DNA of 64,000 nt from Lachnoclostridium sp. UBA1175 (GCA_002311665.1 DBYX01000010.1:77719-141718), one strand, 5' to 3'. Positions 1 through 8,031 are shown, counted from the stretch's first letter. The notes: generated by a model from the letters alone, not told the origin. A program made the numbers and translations.

Positions 1-349
1 CCGCGGAAATGTTCGCAAGCTCCGCGCGGTCGATCCACGTCATCTCGCCCTCCTCGGACGAAACAACCTCGCCCGTGAACTGCGTCGCCTCGAACAGCAG
101 CACGATGTAGCGCCCGCCTTCAATCGGAAAATGCTTGATCCCGACCATGCGCGGCTTCTCGATCGTAAGCCCCGTCTCCTCCTTCATCTCGCGCACAACC
201 GCGTCGACGAAGGATTCCCCGCGCTCCACGTGACCGCCCGGCAGCGTGTACCCCTGCCAGTCCTTCTTCACGCGGTTTTGCAACAGCACGCGGTCACCGT
301 CCTTGATCAGGCAGAGCACCGCCAGTTCCACTCGTTCCGTTCTGTCCAT
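1..349 (-). CDS. Nudix hydrolase (3' part cut by window edge)
   Basis: The first 116 codons are visible and the C-terminus lies beyond base 1. The Nudix box is complete at residues 39-61 (GHVERGESF, then REMKEETGL), so the Mg2+-dependent pyrophosphohydrolase site is intact. The family removes nucleoside diphosphates linked to another moiety. A preceding VLLQNRVKKDWQGYTLPGG resembles MutT/8-oxo-dGTP diphosphatase types, but the substrate cannot be assigned. The ATG at 349 follows GAGGAG closely. The upstream GNAT gene ends only 8 bp away, so the two are probably co-transcribed. One exact copy of the dispersed 9-mer CGGAAAATG lies inside (125). Confidence 0.9.
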   Translation of the reverse strand, partial: MDRTERVELAVLCLIKDGDRVLLQNRVKKDWQGYTLPGGHVERGESFVDAVVREMKEETGLTIEKPRMVGIKHFPIEGGRYIVLLFEATQFTGEVVSSEEGEMTWIDRAELANISA

Positions 350-357
350 TTTGCTCC

Positions 358-831
358 TCACAGGTCACAGACCATGATATATTCCTCGGCGTTCTCGTCC
401 ACTATTGAAAAGCCGACCTTCTCATACACTCGTATCGCTGCTTTGTTGGCCTTCTGCACCGCGAGCGACGCTCGCCGGAAGCCCTTGGTTCTCAATAGCC
501 CGATCATTCCTTTCATAAGCCGCGTTCCGGCCCCTCTGCCGCGATATTCCCTGTACAGCGAGATGGCAAATGACGGCGTCTCGTCGTCCACATGCCCGTA
601 GTCGTTCATGATGCGCGTCCACGCGGCGCCGACCACCCGTCCGTTATCTTCCACAACCATACAACAGTCCGCGCGACCGCTGCCGAAGTCCTCGTAATAC
701 ATCCGAAGTTCCGGCAGCTCGACGATCGACCGATCCGGCGGCTCCACGCCATCCGGAATAAAGATCGCCTCGTACAGGAAGTCTTTCAAAATGCCGGCGT
801 CCTCCACCTTCGCAATACGAAATGTGATCAC
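358..831 (-). CDS. GNAT family N-acetyltransferase
   Basis: A 157-residue single-domain GNAT, the usual length for the family. The acetyl-CoA pyrophosphate loop is visible as RGRGAGTRL at residues 98-106, followed by a helix and the C-terminal YEKVGF motif, typical of the RimI/GNAT fold. The substrate is unknown. The start is GTG at 831 with AGGAG nine bases upstream. It sits 8 bp before the next Nudix gene and 25 bp after the glycosylase-Nudix fusion, so it is probably part of the same transcript. It is the first of about ten GNAT genes in the window. Confidence 0.9.
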   Translation of the reverse strand: MITFRIAKVEDAGILKDFLYEAIFIPDGVEPPDRSIVELPELRMYYEDFGSGRADCCMVVEDNGRVVGAAWTRIMNDYGHVDDETPSFAISLYREYRGRGAGTRLMKGMIGLLRTKGFRRASLAVQKANKAAIRVYEKVGFSIVDENAEEYIMVCDL

Positions 832-856
832 GTTTGTTATCTCCTAACAATATTTC

Positions 857-1828
857 TCAATCGTTCAACTCCGGCACGAACTGCCACATCCGGTGCGTCA
901 ATAACTCGCCCTTCGTCGCGATCAACGTCTCACGGTCGATCCAGCGGTACGCAACGGTCTCGCCCTCCTGCAGCACCACACTGTCCTTGGCGCAGGACGT
1001 CTCCGCCAGGTATTCCGCGTACACCGAATGCGTCGGCGGGTTGACCACCCTTCCGACCTCAGTCATCCGGTCTGCGGTAATCCCGGTCTCCTCCCGAAGT
1101 TCGCGGATCGCACCGTCCATGGGGCTCTCGCCGCGAAGCGCCGAGCCGCCGGCCGACGCCTCCCACATGCTGCCGTAGGCTTTGCGCGGGTCGCGCTGCA
1201 TGATCAGATAAGTTCCATCCGCGTGCTTCACGATGATCTCGCACACAAGGTGGTACACGCCGTCGGCAAATGTCGCCTCCTCGCCGCGCACGAGCGTCAC
1301 GCCCGGTATGATGTTAAAGTCGCTGTCATAAGCATCCCAGAGTTCCATTTTCCGCTCCTTTATGCACTTCCATTCCGCTGCGAGCCGCTCCATGCTCCAC
1401 GCCGCATTTGCGGGGCTCGTGGACGGAAGGCAGGTCGCCGGCCGGTGGATTGTCGGTTGTATGTATCGCTCGTAATAACGAAGCGCCGTTTTGCCGTTGA
1501 CATAGATCGCCTCGATCGTTGCTTCGTCGAGGATCATCCGAAGATCGTTCGCCACGACATTACGTATGCTCGCGTCCGAGGAGCCCTCGATCTCACACGA
1601 GTGGATCACGTCCCAGACCGCAACACGGTTTCTGAGCAAAAACGCCCGCTTTTCCTCGATCGTCCGTGGAACGTCCTCCCCGAACACCGCTGCCGTCACC
1701 TTCCAGAAACGGTTCTGCGGATGTCCGTAGAAGAAGCCCTCCTCCCGCGACTTGACCGACGGAAAGCTTCCGAGGATCAGCACTCGGGAATCCCTGTCAA
1801 ACACAGGTGATATCGGATGAATAATCAT
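857..1828 (-). CDS. DNA-deoxyinosine glycosylase fused to Nudix hydrolase
   Basis: A 323-residue two-domain protein. Residues 1 to about 160 match the uracil-DNA-glycosylase superfamily branch of hypoxanthine-DNA glycosylases: LILGSFPS at 17-24, YGHPQNRFW at 34-42, and LPSTSPAN at 134-141, the usual C-terminal catalytic-loop motif. Residues about 165-323 are a Nudix domain with a full box at 228-250 (GSALRGESP, then RELREETGI). The first domain should excise deaminated purine from DNA; the second should hydrolyse a nucleotide or isoprenoid-type diphosphate. The Nudix half also resembles IPP-isomerase-like Nudix proteins, so its substrate is open. The start ATG has AAGGAG six bases upstream. 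I see no frameshift at the joint, so the fusion looks real. Confidence 0.85.
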   Translation of the reverse strand: MIIHPISPVFDRDSRVLILGSFPSVKSREEGFFYGHPQNRFWKVTAAVFGEDVPRTIEEKRAFLLRNRVAVWDVIHSCEIEGSSDASIRNVVANDLRMILDEATIEAIYVNGKTALRYYERYIQPTIHRPATCLPSTSPANAAWSMERLAAEWKCIKERKMELWDAYDSDFNIIPGVTLVRGEEATFADGVYHLVCEIIVKHADGTYLIMQRDPRKAYGSMWEASAGGSALRGESPMDGAIRELREETGITADRMTEVGRVVNPPTHSVYAEYLAETSCAKDSVVLQEGETVAYRWIDRETLIATKGELLTHRMWQFVPELND

Positions 1829-1837
1829 CTTCGCTCC

Positions 1838-2452
1838 TTACTTCTTTCCGTACTTTCGCTGCAGCTTCTTCGACATCGTCTGCGTGTTCTTCTTCGGCTT
1901 CTCCACGCGCGCCGCACGTTTCTCGCTGAGGAAAATGAAATAGTCCTCCGCCTCGAACACCTTCACGCCGCCGAACACCGTCTTCAGCTTGTTTCTGTAC
2001 CAATCAAGCCGCTTGGTCACCATGACCATCCGGCCGCCGACCGACAGCTTGCGAAAGCCGTCCTCGATGAACTCCTTCGCTACCGAAAAGTCCGTGTGGT
2101 ATGGCGGGTTTGAATAGATCAGCGTAAAATCCCTGTCCTCCACATCCTTCAGGCCGTCGCTCTTCAGGACTCTCACTCCTTCGATCCCATTTTTCGCAAG
2201 ATTGTCCTTCGAGAGCGCCACCGCGTCCTCAAGGATGTCGCACATCACGACGCGTTCGCCGCCCAGCTGTTTTGCTGCGTAGATCCCGACAACGCCGTAC
2301 CCGCACCCGAGGTCGAGCACTTTGTCGCCCTCGCGGACCGGAACGGTCTCAAGCATCAGCCGCGTGCCGCGGTCCACGCCCTTCGGCGAAAAATAATACT
2401 CCCCGGTCTCGCATACGATCTCGGTTCCGTTGATCTCTTCCCTTACGATCAT
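1838..2452 (-). CDS. Class I SAM-dependent methyltransferase, RsmC/YbxB-like
   Basis: About 204 residues. SAM motif I is VLDLGCGYG (around residues 45-53), and the N6-adenine/rRNA guanine-N2 catalytic motif NPPYH lies at about 115-119. This combination is typical of 16S rRNA (guanine-N2) methyltransferases of the RsmC group and of Bacillus YbxB. The C-terminus is lysine-rich (KKNTQTMSKKLQRKYGKK), as expected for an RNA binder. An open frame continues upstream to a TTG at 2473, but the ATG at 2452 has GAAGG eight bases upstream and is preferred. It lies 9 bp upstream of the glycosylase-Nudix gene. Confidence 0.85.
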   Translation of the reverse strand: MIVREEINGTEIVCETGEYYFSPKGVDRGTRLMLETVPVREGDKVLDLGCGYGVVGIYAAKQLGGERVVMCDILEDAVALSKDNLAKNGIEGVRVLKSDGLKDVEDRDFTLIYSNPPYHTDFSVAKEFIEDGFRKLSVGGRMVMVTKRLDWYRNKLKTVFGGVKVFEAEDYFIFLSEKRAARVEKPKKNTQTMSKKLQRKYGKK

Positions 2453-2480
2453 GGTTTCTGCCTTCTCATTCAATATTCTT

Positions 2481-3167
2481 TCACATAATCTTCCGACTGT
2501 TCACATCGCCCCATTGCTGCTTTTCACACCAGTATACGACACCTTCCGTCACATCGAAAACCATCGAGACAACCGTCGGGCAGACCGTCTGGGATACCGC
2601 ACGGAGGACCGAAAAACAGTCATTAACATCAAAATCGTCGTTGCTTTCGGACAGCAGTTCGCATGCCTTTTGGTAGCGGTCCCACCCCATCCACGGATGG
2701 GTTTCGCTGTCCATCTTAAACGGCGAAAAATTGGTCGTCACCAGATACTCCGGTTTTTCATAATACCGGCATCCCTGTCCCGGAACGATCTGAAGGCAGT
2801 TGCCGTTCCGGTCGGACAAAACACCCATAAACGTATGTCCGGGCACGCTGCAGACGCGCCCATTTTCCGCAATCTCCCGAATCTCCTGCATGGTTTTCTT
2901 TCCGGTAAGCAGATCGATATCCAACAGAATAATATTGGGTTCGTTCCCCCTCGGGTCGCTTCTGTTATCAGCCGGATGACATGTCGGCATGCCGACGAAA
3001 TCGCCGTTCCGCGTGGCTCCGAACAGCGGCATCCAGCCCTCCTTGTAGTCATACACCTCAATAAAAACACCGGCATCACACGGATTCACTCGCCACTCCA
3101 TATCGAGCAAATCCAGGTTCCACCCGATAATTGTCTTCCTCTTGTTTGTAATAAGACTGGTACACAT
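2481..3167 (-). CDS. Ntn-hydrolase, linear amide C-N hydrolase/choloylglycine hydrolase-like
   Basis: Starting at the ATG at 3167 (AAAGGA seven bases upstream) the protein begins Met-Cys-Thr-Ser, so Cys2 becomes the N-terminal nucleophile after Met removal. This is the hallmark of the penicillin V acylase/bile-salt hydrolase/acyl-transferase superfamily. At 228 residues it is shorter than bile-salt hydrolases (about 320). Asn and Arg residues expected further on are present in general form (GWNLDLL, TNFSPF), but the substrate is not inferable. A longer frame begins 13 codons earlier (3206) and would bury the catalytic Cys, so I reject it. The gene is separated by 64 bp from the next Nudix gene. 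Confidence 0.75.
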   Translation of the reverse strand: MCTSLITNKRKTIIGWNLDLLDMEWRVNPCDAGVFIEVYDYKEGWMPLFGATRNGDFVGMPTCHPADNRSDPRGNEPNIILLDIDLLTGKKTMQEIREIAENGRVCSVPGHTFMGVLSDRNGNCLQIVPGQGCRYYEKPEYLVTTNFSPFKMDSETHPWMGWDRYQKACELLSESNDDFDVNDCFSVLRAVSQTVCPTVVSMVFDVTEGVVYWCEKQQWGDVNSRKIM

Positions 3168-3231
3168 GGCATTATCCTTTCTTTCGAATCGTATAAATTT
3201 CGGCATCTTCCCTATTTGCTTTTCTGATCAC

Positions 3232-3678
3232 TTATTTCTCTCCTGTAGTTTCCCGCGCATTCAGATAGTTCTCGGCTTCCGTCAGTTCCCGACGCGACTC
3301 CTCATACTTTATGCATTCCATCGCTTCGTCATAGTCCATAAGAACAATTTCGGAGACCTCCGATTCCTGCGCCACAAGTTCCTGCCCCTGATACTCCGCC
3401 AGAAAATGGACATTCGTCTTCCTGTCGTTCGGTCGTCCCTCACGCGCCAGAAAATGCTCGTCCACCGTTCGGAAACCCTCGATCAGAGTGACATCCAAAC
3501 CGGTCTCTTCCTTCACTTCCCGAAGAGCCGTTTCGACTTCCGTCTCGCCGGACTCCACATGACCTTTGGGAAATCCGTAGTATTCTTTATAGTTTCCCGT
3601 CCCCCGGATGATCACGTATTTTCGGACACCGTTCACATATGTGAATACGATTGCGCCGCACGATTTTTCATCTGCCAT
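3232..3678 (-). CDS. Nudix hydrolase, Ap4A hydrolase-like
   Basis: A 148-residue single-domain protein. The opening KSCGAIVF with YYGFPKGH is the signature arrangement of bis(5'-nucleosyl)-tetraphosphatase-type Nudix proteins. The Nudix box is complete at residues 39-61 (GHVESGETE, then REVKEETGL). The role would be cleavage of dinucleoside polyphosphates or other capped nucleotides; this rests on family resemblance only. The ATG at 3678 follows AAGGAG. The 133 bp upstream separate it from the DUF3795 gene and probably hold its own promoter. Confidence 0.88.
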   Translation of the reverse strand: MADEKSCGAIVFTYVNGVRKYVIIRGTGNYKEYYGFPKGHVESGETEVETALREVKEETGLDVTLIEGFRTVDEHFLAREGRPNDRKTNVHFLAEYQGQELVAQESEVSEIVLMDYDEAMECIKYEESRRELTEAENYLNARETTGEK

Positions 3679-3811
3679 AGAACCTTCTCCTTCACGTTCG
3701 TTTTTTCATCTTTACTTATTTCATCAAATCGGGTACGAAAAGTAAAGGTTTTAGAGCTATATCAGTGGAAAATGTAAAGATTTCCGGTTTTATTTTCCGA
3801 ATCACTCCATG

Positions 3812-4876
3812 TCAATTCCGTCCGAGCCGGGTTTTCTCGAGTATCGCGAGGCCCTCCTCCAGGTCGTTTCCGAGAACCTCCTGAATCTTTTCAAAATCAT
3901 GCTCTTTGTGGAGCCTGTCCATCGTCTTCAAAAGTTCCGCTTTTCCGTACTTACGGATGAACAAAGCCATCGCCTTGATGGCGTTCACATCATCGTATTC
4001 GTAGAAGCCTTTCCGGCAAGACACAAGTGCGTCGCACTCGTAGCAGCCGTCGATGCCCTTTCCCTTGCAGCAGGATGTGTTGGGACATACTCTGTCCGGA
4101 TGGTTCATTGCGTCGGAGCAGGTGTTGTAAGCGGTTCTGCACCCTCCGCACCAACTCTTCAAAAAACAATGGTTGCACGACAAACCACAGCGGGCAATGG
4201 GGTCCGCTCCTTTTCTCGCATTCTGACAGAGCTTATTGCTGATCCGGCACATAGCTTCGATATGCATGATCCAATGTCTGGAAAACGGCATTTTCAGAAG
4301 TCCGCGGACATCCTTGTCACACCAATAATCGACCAGCCATACAGCAGCCTCGTCCGTACTTACGCATTGGCTGTCGATCACCCGCTTCTTATCCTCGTCG
4401 GAGAACTTGCGCTTCAAATCCTTATAGGCGAGGCTTCGCAGCAGCTCTTCGGTGGAATCCTTCACCGCTTTGCAGTACTCAAACAGGACCTTGACATTCA
4501 GTTTCTTCGAGAACTCCGCGATTTCCTCACCCCTGAGTTCATTGCCTGTGGTGATGATGGGACTACCCGTTTTCATCTGCCAATCACCTGCGAAAAGCAC
4601 CTGCTCATCCCCGCCGATCAGCGTATGCGCCACGATATCCTCAATGCGGAAAATGTGCCACATCGAATACGCAAGTGTCTTGCTGTGATACCCGTCCGCT
4701 CCGGCAAACGGCATCTGATAAAAGGCTTCCTCCGGATACGGATTCACGATATACGAAATCTGCACGAACAGATCATTCCGTAAATCAATCAGCGCTTCGA
4801 TTCCCTCGGCGAAGGTCGCTTCCCTGCCGATGAGCGATTGCATCTTTTTGTTCTTTTCCGACCAGTCCTTATTCAT
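3812..4876 (-). CDS. DinB-like four-helix domain fused to cysteine-rich DUF3795-type domain
   Basis: A 354-residue protein. Residues about 1-215 look like a DinB/YfiT-type helical bundle, with histidines placed as possible metal ligands (YHSKTLAYSMWHIFR at about 63-77, H84, and SRHWIMHIE at 199-207). Residues about 228-325 carry a dense Cys cluster (CGLSCNHCF, WCGGC, CCKGKGIDGC, CDALVSC), the DUF3795-like pattern of a zinc or Fe-S site. DinB proteins are often thiol-dependent transferases; the function here is unknown. The start has AAGGAG ten bases upstream. The upstream region holds a 12-bp direct repeat (4903/4936). Confidence 0.7.
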   Translation of the reverse strand: MNKDWSEKNKKMQSLIGREATFAEGIEALIDLRNDLFVQISYIVNPYPEEAFYQMPFAGADGYHSKTLAYSMWHIFRIEDIVAHTLIGGDEQVLFAGDWQMKTGSPIITTGNELRGEEIAEFSKKLNVKVLFEYCKAVKDSTEELLRSLAYKDLKRKFSDEDKKRVIDSQCVSTDEAAVWLVDYWCDKDVRGLLKMPFSRHWIMHIEAMCRISNKLCQNARKGADPIARCGLSCNHCFLKSWCGGCRTAYNTCSDAMNHPDRVCPNTSCCKGKGIDGCYECDALVSCRKGFYEYDDVNAIKAMALFIRKYGKAELLKTMDRLHKEHDFEKIQEVLGNDLEEGLAILEKTRLGRN

Positions 4877-4898
4877 ATTTCGGATTCTCCTTATGATG

Positions 4899-4953
4899 CT
4901 TGTTTGTCATTTTTCAAGGGATAACACCACTTGCTTTTGTCATTTTTAAGAGG
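4899..4953. repeat. Direct repeat TTTGTCATTTTT, two copies 33 bp apart
   Basis: TTTGTCATTTTT occurs at 4903-4914 and again at 4936-4947; the flanks CTTG before and AAG after are also similar. The start-to-start distance of 33 bp is about three helical turns. The copies lie upstream of the DinB-DUF3795 gene, where a promoter or operator would be. It may be a regulator binding pair; no regulator is known. Confidence 0.5.
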
Positions 4954-4983
4954 TTGCCGGTCGTCTTTGTTGACGTTTTAGCA

Positions 4984-5748
4984 TCACATCTTCACCGCTT
5001 TCGTCGCAATCGAGCCGCTCATAAAGTTGTCAAGCGGGGTACCGCCGCGGTCCTCGTAGAAACCGACGATTGCAAAGCCGGCGTCAATCTGCCCGCCGAT
5101 CTGGTCCGTGAGCGTGTGTCCCCAGATGTAGCCTTCCGCCTCCGCGATGCGCTTGATCCCCGGGTTGTCCAGGTGATCGACATCCGCATACGGAAGCTTG
5201 TACGCCACGCTGAGTTCACCATGCTCAATCTTCACCGGGTCAAAGATACTTTCGACCCCGTTGCTGAAACCCGCGATGAGAATGCCGCCCTTCTTAAGAA
5301 TTCTTGCGCACTCCTTCCACACCGGAAGCACGTTGTCGATGTAACTGTTCGACCAGGGATTGATCACAAGATCAAAACTCTCGTCGGCAAACTCGGACAG
5401 ATCCTGCATATTTCCCTGCGCAGTCGCGATCGTCAATCCGTCCCTATTTGCAACGTACAAGTCCTTATCCAACTGCGTTCTACTGTTGTCGAATACTGTC
5501 ACGTTTGCGCCCGTTGCGGCGAGAATCGGGCCCTGCTGGCCGCCTCCGCTCGCGAGGCACAAAACCTGCTTTCCGGCCAACTCCTGCGGAAACCAGTCGC
5601 GCGGGACCGGCTTCGTCGGCGTCAGCAAAATGCTCCATTCGCCCTGTCTCGCCAGCGCAACTTCCTCGCTCGAGACCGGGACGGACCACCGGTCCGCGTT
5701 GGCAGACCGGTCATCCCATATTTTACTGTTTTCTTTCAGGTAATCCAT
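4984..5748 (-). CDS. Class I SAM-dependent methyltransferase (UbiE-like)
   Basis: A 254-residue protein with SAM motif I as VLCLASGGGQQG (residues 62-73), an acidic motif II (VTVFDNS), and motif IV/post-I in the order of UbiE/COQ5-type small-molecule methyltransferases (DLVINPW, then CARILKKGGILIAGF). The acceptor is unknown. The ATG at 5748 has GAGGAG four to five bases upstream; a longer frame to 5811 lacks a better site and runs into the upstream gene. It is 59 bp from the next GNAT gene upstream. Confidence 0.85.
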   Translation of the reverse strand: MDYLKENSKIWDDRSANADRWSVPVSSEEVALARQGEWSILLTPTKPVPRDWFPQELAGKQVLCLASGGGQQGPILAATGANVTVFDNSRTQLDKDLYVANRDGLTIATAQGNMQDLSEFADESFDLVINPWSNSYIDNVLPVWKECARILKKGGILIAGFSNGVESIFDPVKIEHGELSVAYKLPYADVDHLDNPGIKRIAEAEGYIWGHTLTDQIGGQIDAGFAIVGFYEDRGGTPLDNFMSGSIATKAVKM

Positions 5749-5807
5749 ATCGCTCCTCATTTCTTTTGATGATACCCGGTAATGGACCACTAACCCCGTC
5801 CCACGGT

Positions 5808-6722
5808 TCATTGCTTCCGATAGTGCCCTTGCACATGGACGCCCTTGTATCCGATTCTGCGATAGAAATCGTTGCCGCCTCCGGTGATCACCTCGGCGCC
5901 GAGCGGCCTAAGAATCTTCTCGTGGTGTGCAAGTGCAGCCGCCGCGAGTCCCTTGTGCTGATGCTCCGGAACCGTGCAGAGAGGCTCCATGTAGGCAAGT
6001 TTATTATCCGGAACCCACCACATCCCGGAGAAGCAGACGTAGTTGTCGTTCTCATCCGCAATGACGGTGGTATAGTCGTAAGTTGCATGCGGTGCGGGCG
6101 CGATCGTGGCGCCGAGCACGTTCTGGTAGAGCTCGTGCGGGCTGATCCCGCCGTTCTTCACCGGCGTCTCCCAGTCCGTGAACTCGCCGTGCTCCGCCTT
6201 GTTAAAGGCGTCCCACAGGCATTTGGCGACCTTGAGAGGGTCGTTGTCCTTCGGGTTCGTAAAATGATACCCCTCCGGGAGCGGATAGTCGAGCGTCCCT
6301 GTGCGGAAATCAAAGTACAGGTCCGAACTCTCGTACGCAAGCTGATATCCGCGCCGCTTCGCAGCCTCGATCAACGCCGTCTGGCGGCTTCCGAGCACGA
6401 ACTCCGTCGGGTCCTCAAACTTCGGAAACGCCGTGTCCGCGTACTCGATCATCTCGTCCGCAAGCGACTCGTAACCGGGCCGCAGCACGAAATAGAGCTC
6501 GTCCGCCGACGTCTCGTAGAAGACAAAGCCTACCGGCACATCCCCGTCCATCCAGAACCGGTCCAGACGGTCGTAATCGCGGTCGTGCCACGGCGACGTG
6601 ATCGCATACTCGAAGAAAGGAGCCGCAGGTCCGTTGCTCTCTTCGTGATCATAAACCTGCGTCATCAACTTCCACACCAGGTCGATGTCGGTCAATATCT
6701 GAAATTGTTTTGTCGTGATCAT
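5808..6722 (-). CDS. GNAT family N-acetyltransferase (two-lobe, about 300 aa)
   Basis: 304 residues from the ATG at 6722, with GGAGG four bases before it. The active GNAT lobe is C-terminal: EPLCTVPEHQHKGLAAAAL at about 246-264 carries the acetyl-CoA loop Q/HxxGLA, and FYRRIGYKG follows. The N-terminal 150 residues resemble a second, degenerate GNAT-like lobe without a clear CoA loop. The frame remains open upstream to 6824, but it would then translate the hairpin-rich intergenic repeat, so it is not used. The substrate is unknown. Confidence 0.85.
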   Translation of the reverse strand: MITTKQFQILTDIDLVWKLMTQVYDHEESNGPAAPFFEYAITSPWHDRDYDRLDRFWMDGDVPVGFVFYETSADELYFVLRPGYESLADEMIEYADTAFPKFEDPTEFVLGSRQTALIEAAKRRGYQLAYESSDLYFDFRTGTLDYPLPEGYHFTNPKDNDPLKVAKCLWDAFNKAEHGEFTDWETPVKNGGISPHELYQNVLGATIAPAPHATYDYTTVIADENDNYVCFSGMWWVPDNKLAYMEPLCTVPEHQHKGLAAAALAHHEKILRPLGAEVITGGGNDFYRRIGYKGVHVQGHYRKQ

Positions 6723-6759
6723 ACTGCCTCCGTTTCCCATTTTCCGTCGGAACTTGAAT

Positions 6760-6826
6760 CGATTGACGCTTTGCGTCAATCGCCGCCGAATGCGCGCCCG
6801 CGAAGCGGGCATTCCGCTGCGCATTC
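6760..6826. repeat. Cluster of perfect intergenic hairpins
   Basis: Three nested or adjacent palindromes lie in this 67-bp stretch: CGATTGACGC / GCGTCAATCG (6760-6769 and 6773-6782, 3-nt loop); GAATGCGC / GCGCATTC (6788-6795 and 6819-6826); and, inside the latter, GCCCGC / GCGGGC (6796-6801 and 6805-6810). There is no T tract, so they are not ordinary terminators. They resemble REP-like or remnant extragenic palindromes. Confidence 0.6.
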
Positions 6827-6844
6827 GTGCGATCCGCCGGAGGC

Positions 6845-6880
6845 TCTAAGAAACGCTGATTAATTCAACGTTTTCTTAGA
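6845..6880. repeat. Inverted-repeat element overlapping a stop codon (copy 1)
   Basis: TCTAAGAAACG and CGTTTTCTTAGA form an imperfect dyad around CTGATTAATTCA. The element overlaps the TAA stop of the GNAT gene at 6876. A related element (AACGCTGATT, AATCAGC, CCTTAGA) lies at 18388-18421 and also overlaps a stop codon. The shared sequence and position suggest a small mobile or dispersed palindrome that may also end transcripts. Confidence 0.5.
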
Positions 6881-7460
6881 AGCGACCTTCGCGGTTGTCC
6901 ATGAAGTACACAAGGTTAAAGCGCACTTCGCGCCGTTCGATATCACGGTTTGTGTAGCAGCAGGTGTCAAAGCCCATCAGCTGAAAGCCCTGGCTCTTGT
7001 AAAACGCGATCGCTCTCACGTTGCAGGACTGCGTCTCCAGAATGACCGCCCGACGCCCCTGCGCCTTCGCGATCTCCTTCGCCTTGTTCATCAGAGCCGT
7101 ACCGATACCCTGACGATGCAGGGAATCGTCCACCCACAGCTCCGTCACCATCAGACGGTTGCTCCATTCCTCGGGGCATACCTCGATGCACGCCAAGAGC
7201 TTCCGCTCGCCGTTCTCCTCGGAGTACATGCCGTACGCCTCGGCCTTCTCCCAGTGGTCCTGATACAGCCCATCCGGATAATCATACTCCTCCGGCGTGT
7301 GCGTCACCGGCGTCTCAAACTTCTTCTTGACCAGCTTCGCCTCATAAGCGTCCGGCGTCTCCGTGATCTCCACGTCGAAATACTCCTCCGTGGTGTACCT
7401 CATCATAATCGGAGTTCCCTTCCATTCCGCCTTCGGAAGCGGCACAATTAAATGATTCAT
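6876..7460 (-). CDS. GNAT family N-acetyltransferase
   Basis: 194 residues, with a non-GNAT N-terminal extension of about 60 residues rich in Glu, Asp, Lys and Tyr, then a GNAT core. The CoA loop is HRQGIGTAL at about 115-123, followed by NVRAIAFYKSQGFQ. This resembles streptothricin acetyltransferase-type and RimI-type enzymes, but the substrate cannot be assigned. The ATG at 7460 follows GAAAGG. The stop codon overlaps an inverted repeat (6845-6880). Confidence 0.88.
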   Translation of the reverse strand: MNHLIVPLPKAEWKGTPIMMRYTTEEYFDVEITETPDAYEAKLVKKKFETPVTHTPEEYDYPDGLYQDHWEKAEAYGMYSEENGERKLLACIEVCPEEWSNRLMVTELWVDDSLHRQGIGTALMNKAKEIAKAQGRRAVILETQSCNVRAIAFYKSQGFQLMGFDTCCYTNRDIERREVRFNLVYFMDNREGRF

Positions 7461-7512
7461 TGTTCAATACCTTTCCTTTCGCAAGCTGTGCAGCCAATCC
7501 GGCGCACGGCTC

Positions 7513-8031
7513 TCAGCATTCCACCTCAAATGCTTCTTCTATGCTGACTACATCCGCGAAAGTGTCCCAAACGTCCTCGTTGTAGTAACGGTACGTAATC
7601 TCCCCGGTCATGTAGTCGTTGTCAAATGTGGAATTGCAGCCCTCGGGCACGATCACGCCGAAGTCGCGGTCAAACGCGGACTTGATCGACGCGTCGATGC
7701 AGTAGTTGGTCTGAAGTCCGGCAATGATCACCGTCTCCTCGCCCTTCTCCTCGAGGTATTTGCAGAGTTCCTTGTTGCTGAAACAGCTGTTTACGGTCTT
7801 CACGAACACTCTCTCGCCGGGCAACGGCGCGAGCTCTTCGAAAAATTCAAAATCCTCGTCGCCCTCGCTCATGCCGCTTCCCTCGCCTGCGTCGTGCCTC
7901 ACGTAGATGACCTCGACACCGCGCGCTCTCGCCTCCGCGAGAAGCTTCTTCATATTGGCCACAAAACCTTCAAAGTTATACAGATCTTCTACAACCAACC
8001 CTTTCTGAAGATCGATTGCCAGTAATACCAT
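7513..8031 (-). CDS. Cysteine hydrolase, isochorismatase family
   Basis: 172 residues. The Asp-Lys-Cys triad of the family can be placed: D7 in AIDLQKG, K78 in VFVKTVNS, and C111 in LQTNYCIDAS. The length and the absence of a carrier domain fit nicotinamidase-like or other small amidohydrolases; the substrate is not determined. The start at 8031 follows GGAGG; a frame running up to 8124 would encode hairpin-derived sequence and is rejected. pncB lies in the same window (61.7 kb), so NAD salvage is one possibility, but nothing here links them. Confidence 0.85.
   Translation of the reverse strand: MVLLAIDLQKGLVVEDLYNFEGFVANMKKLLAEARARGVEVIYVRHDAGEGSGMSEGDEDFEFFEELAPLPGERVFVKTVNSCFSNKELCKYLEEKGEETVIIAGLQTNYCIDASIKSAFDRDFGVIVPEGCNSTFDNDYMTGEITYRYYNEDVWDTFADVVSIEEAFEVEC

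Noticed and set aside
3748..3760. CRISPR array at the GTTTTAGAGCTAT match
   Set aside because: Only one copy, no spacers, no cas genes in the window.
5448..6863. Long plus-strand open frame (about 470 codons) opposite the methyltransferase and GNAT genes
   Set aside because: It lies wholly antisense to two genes with clear motifs and ribosome sites; its own protein is Arg/His/Pro-rich and has no motif. A GC-rich codon shadow.
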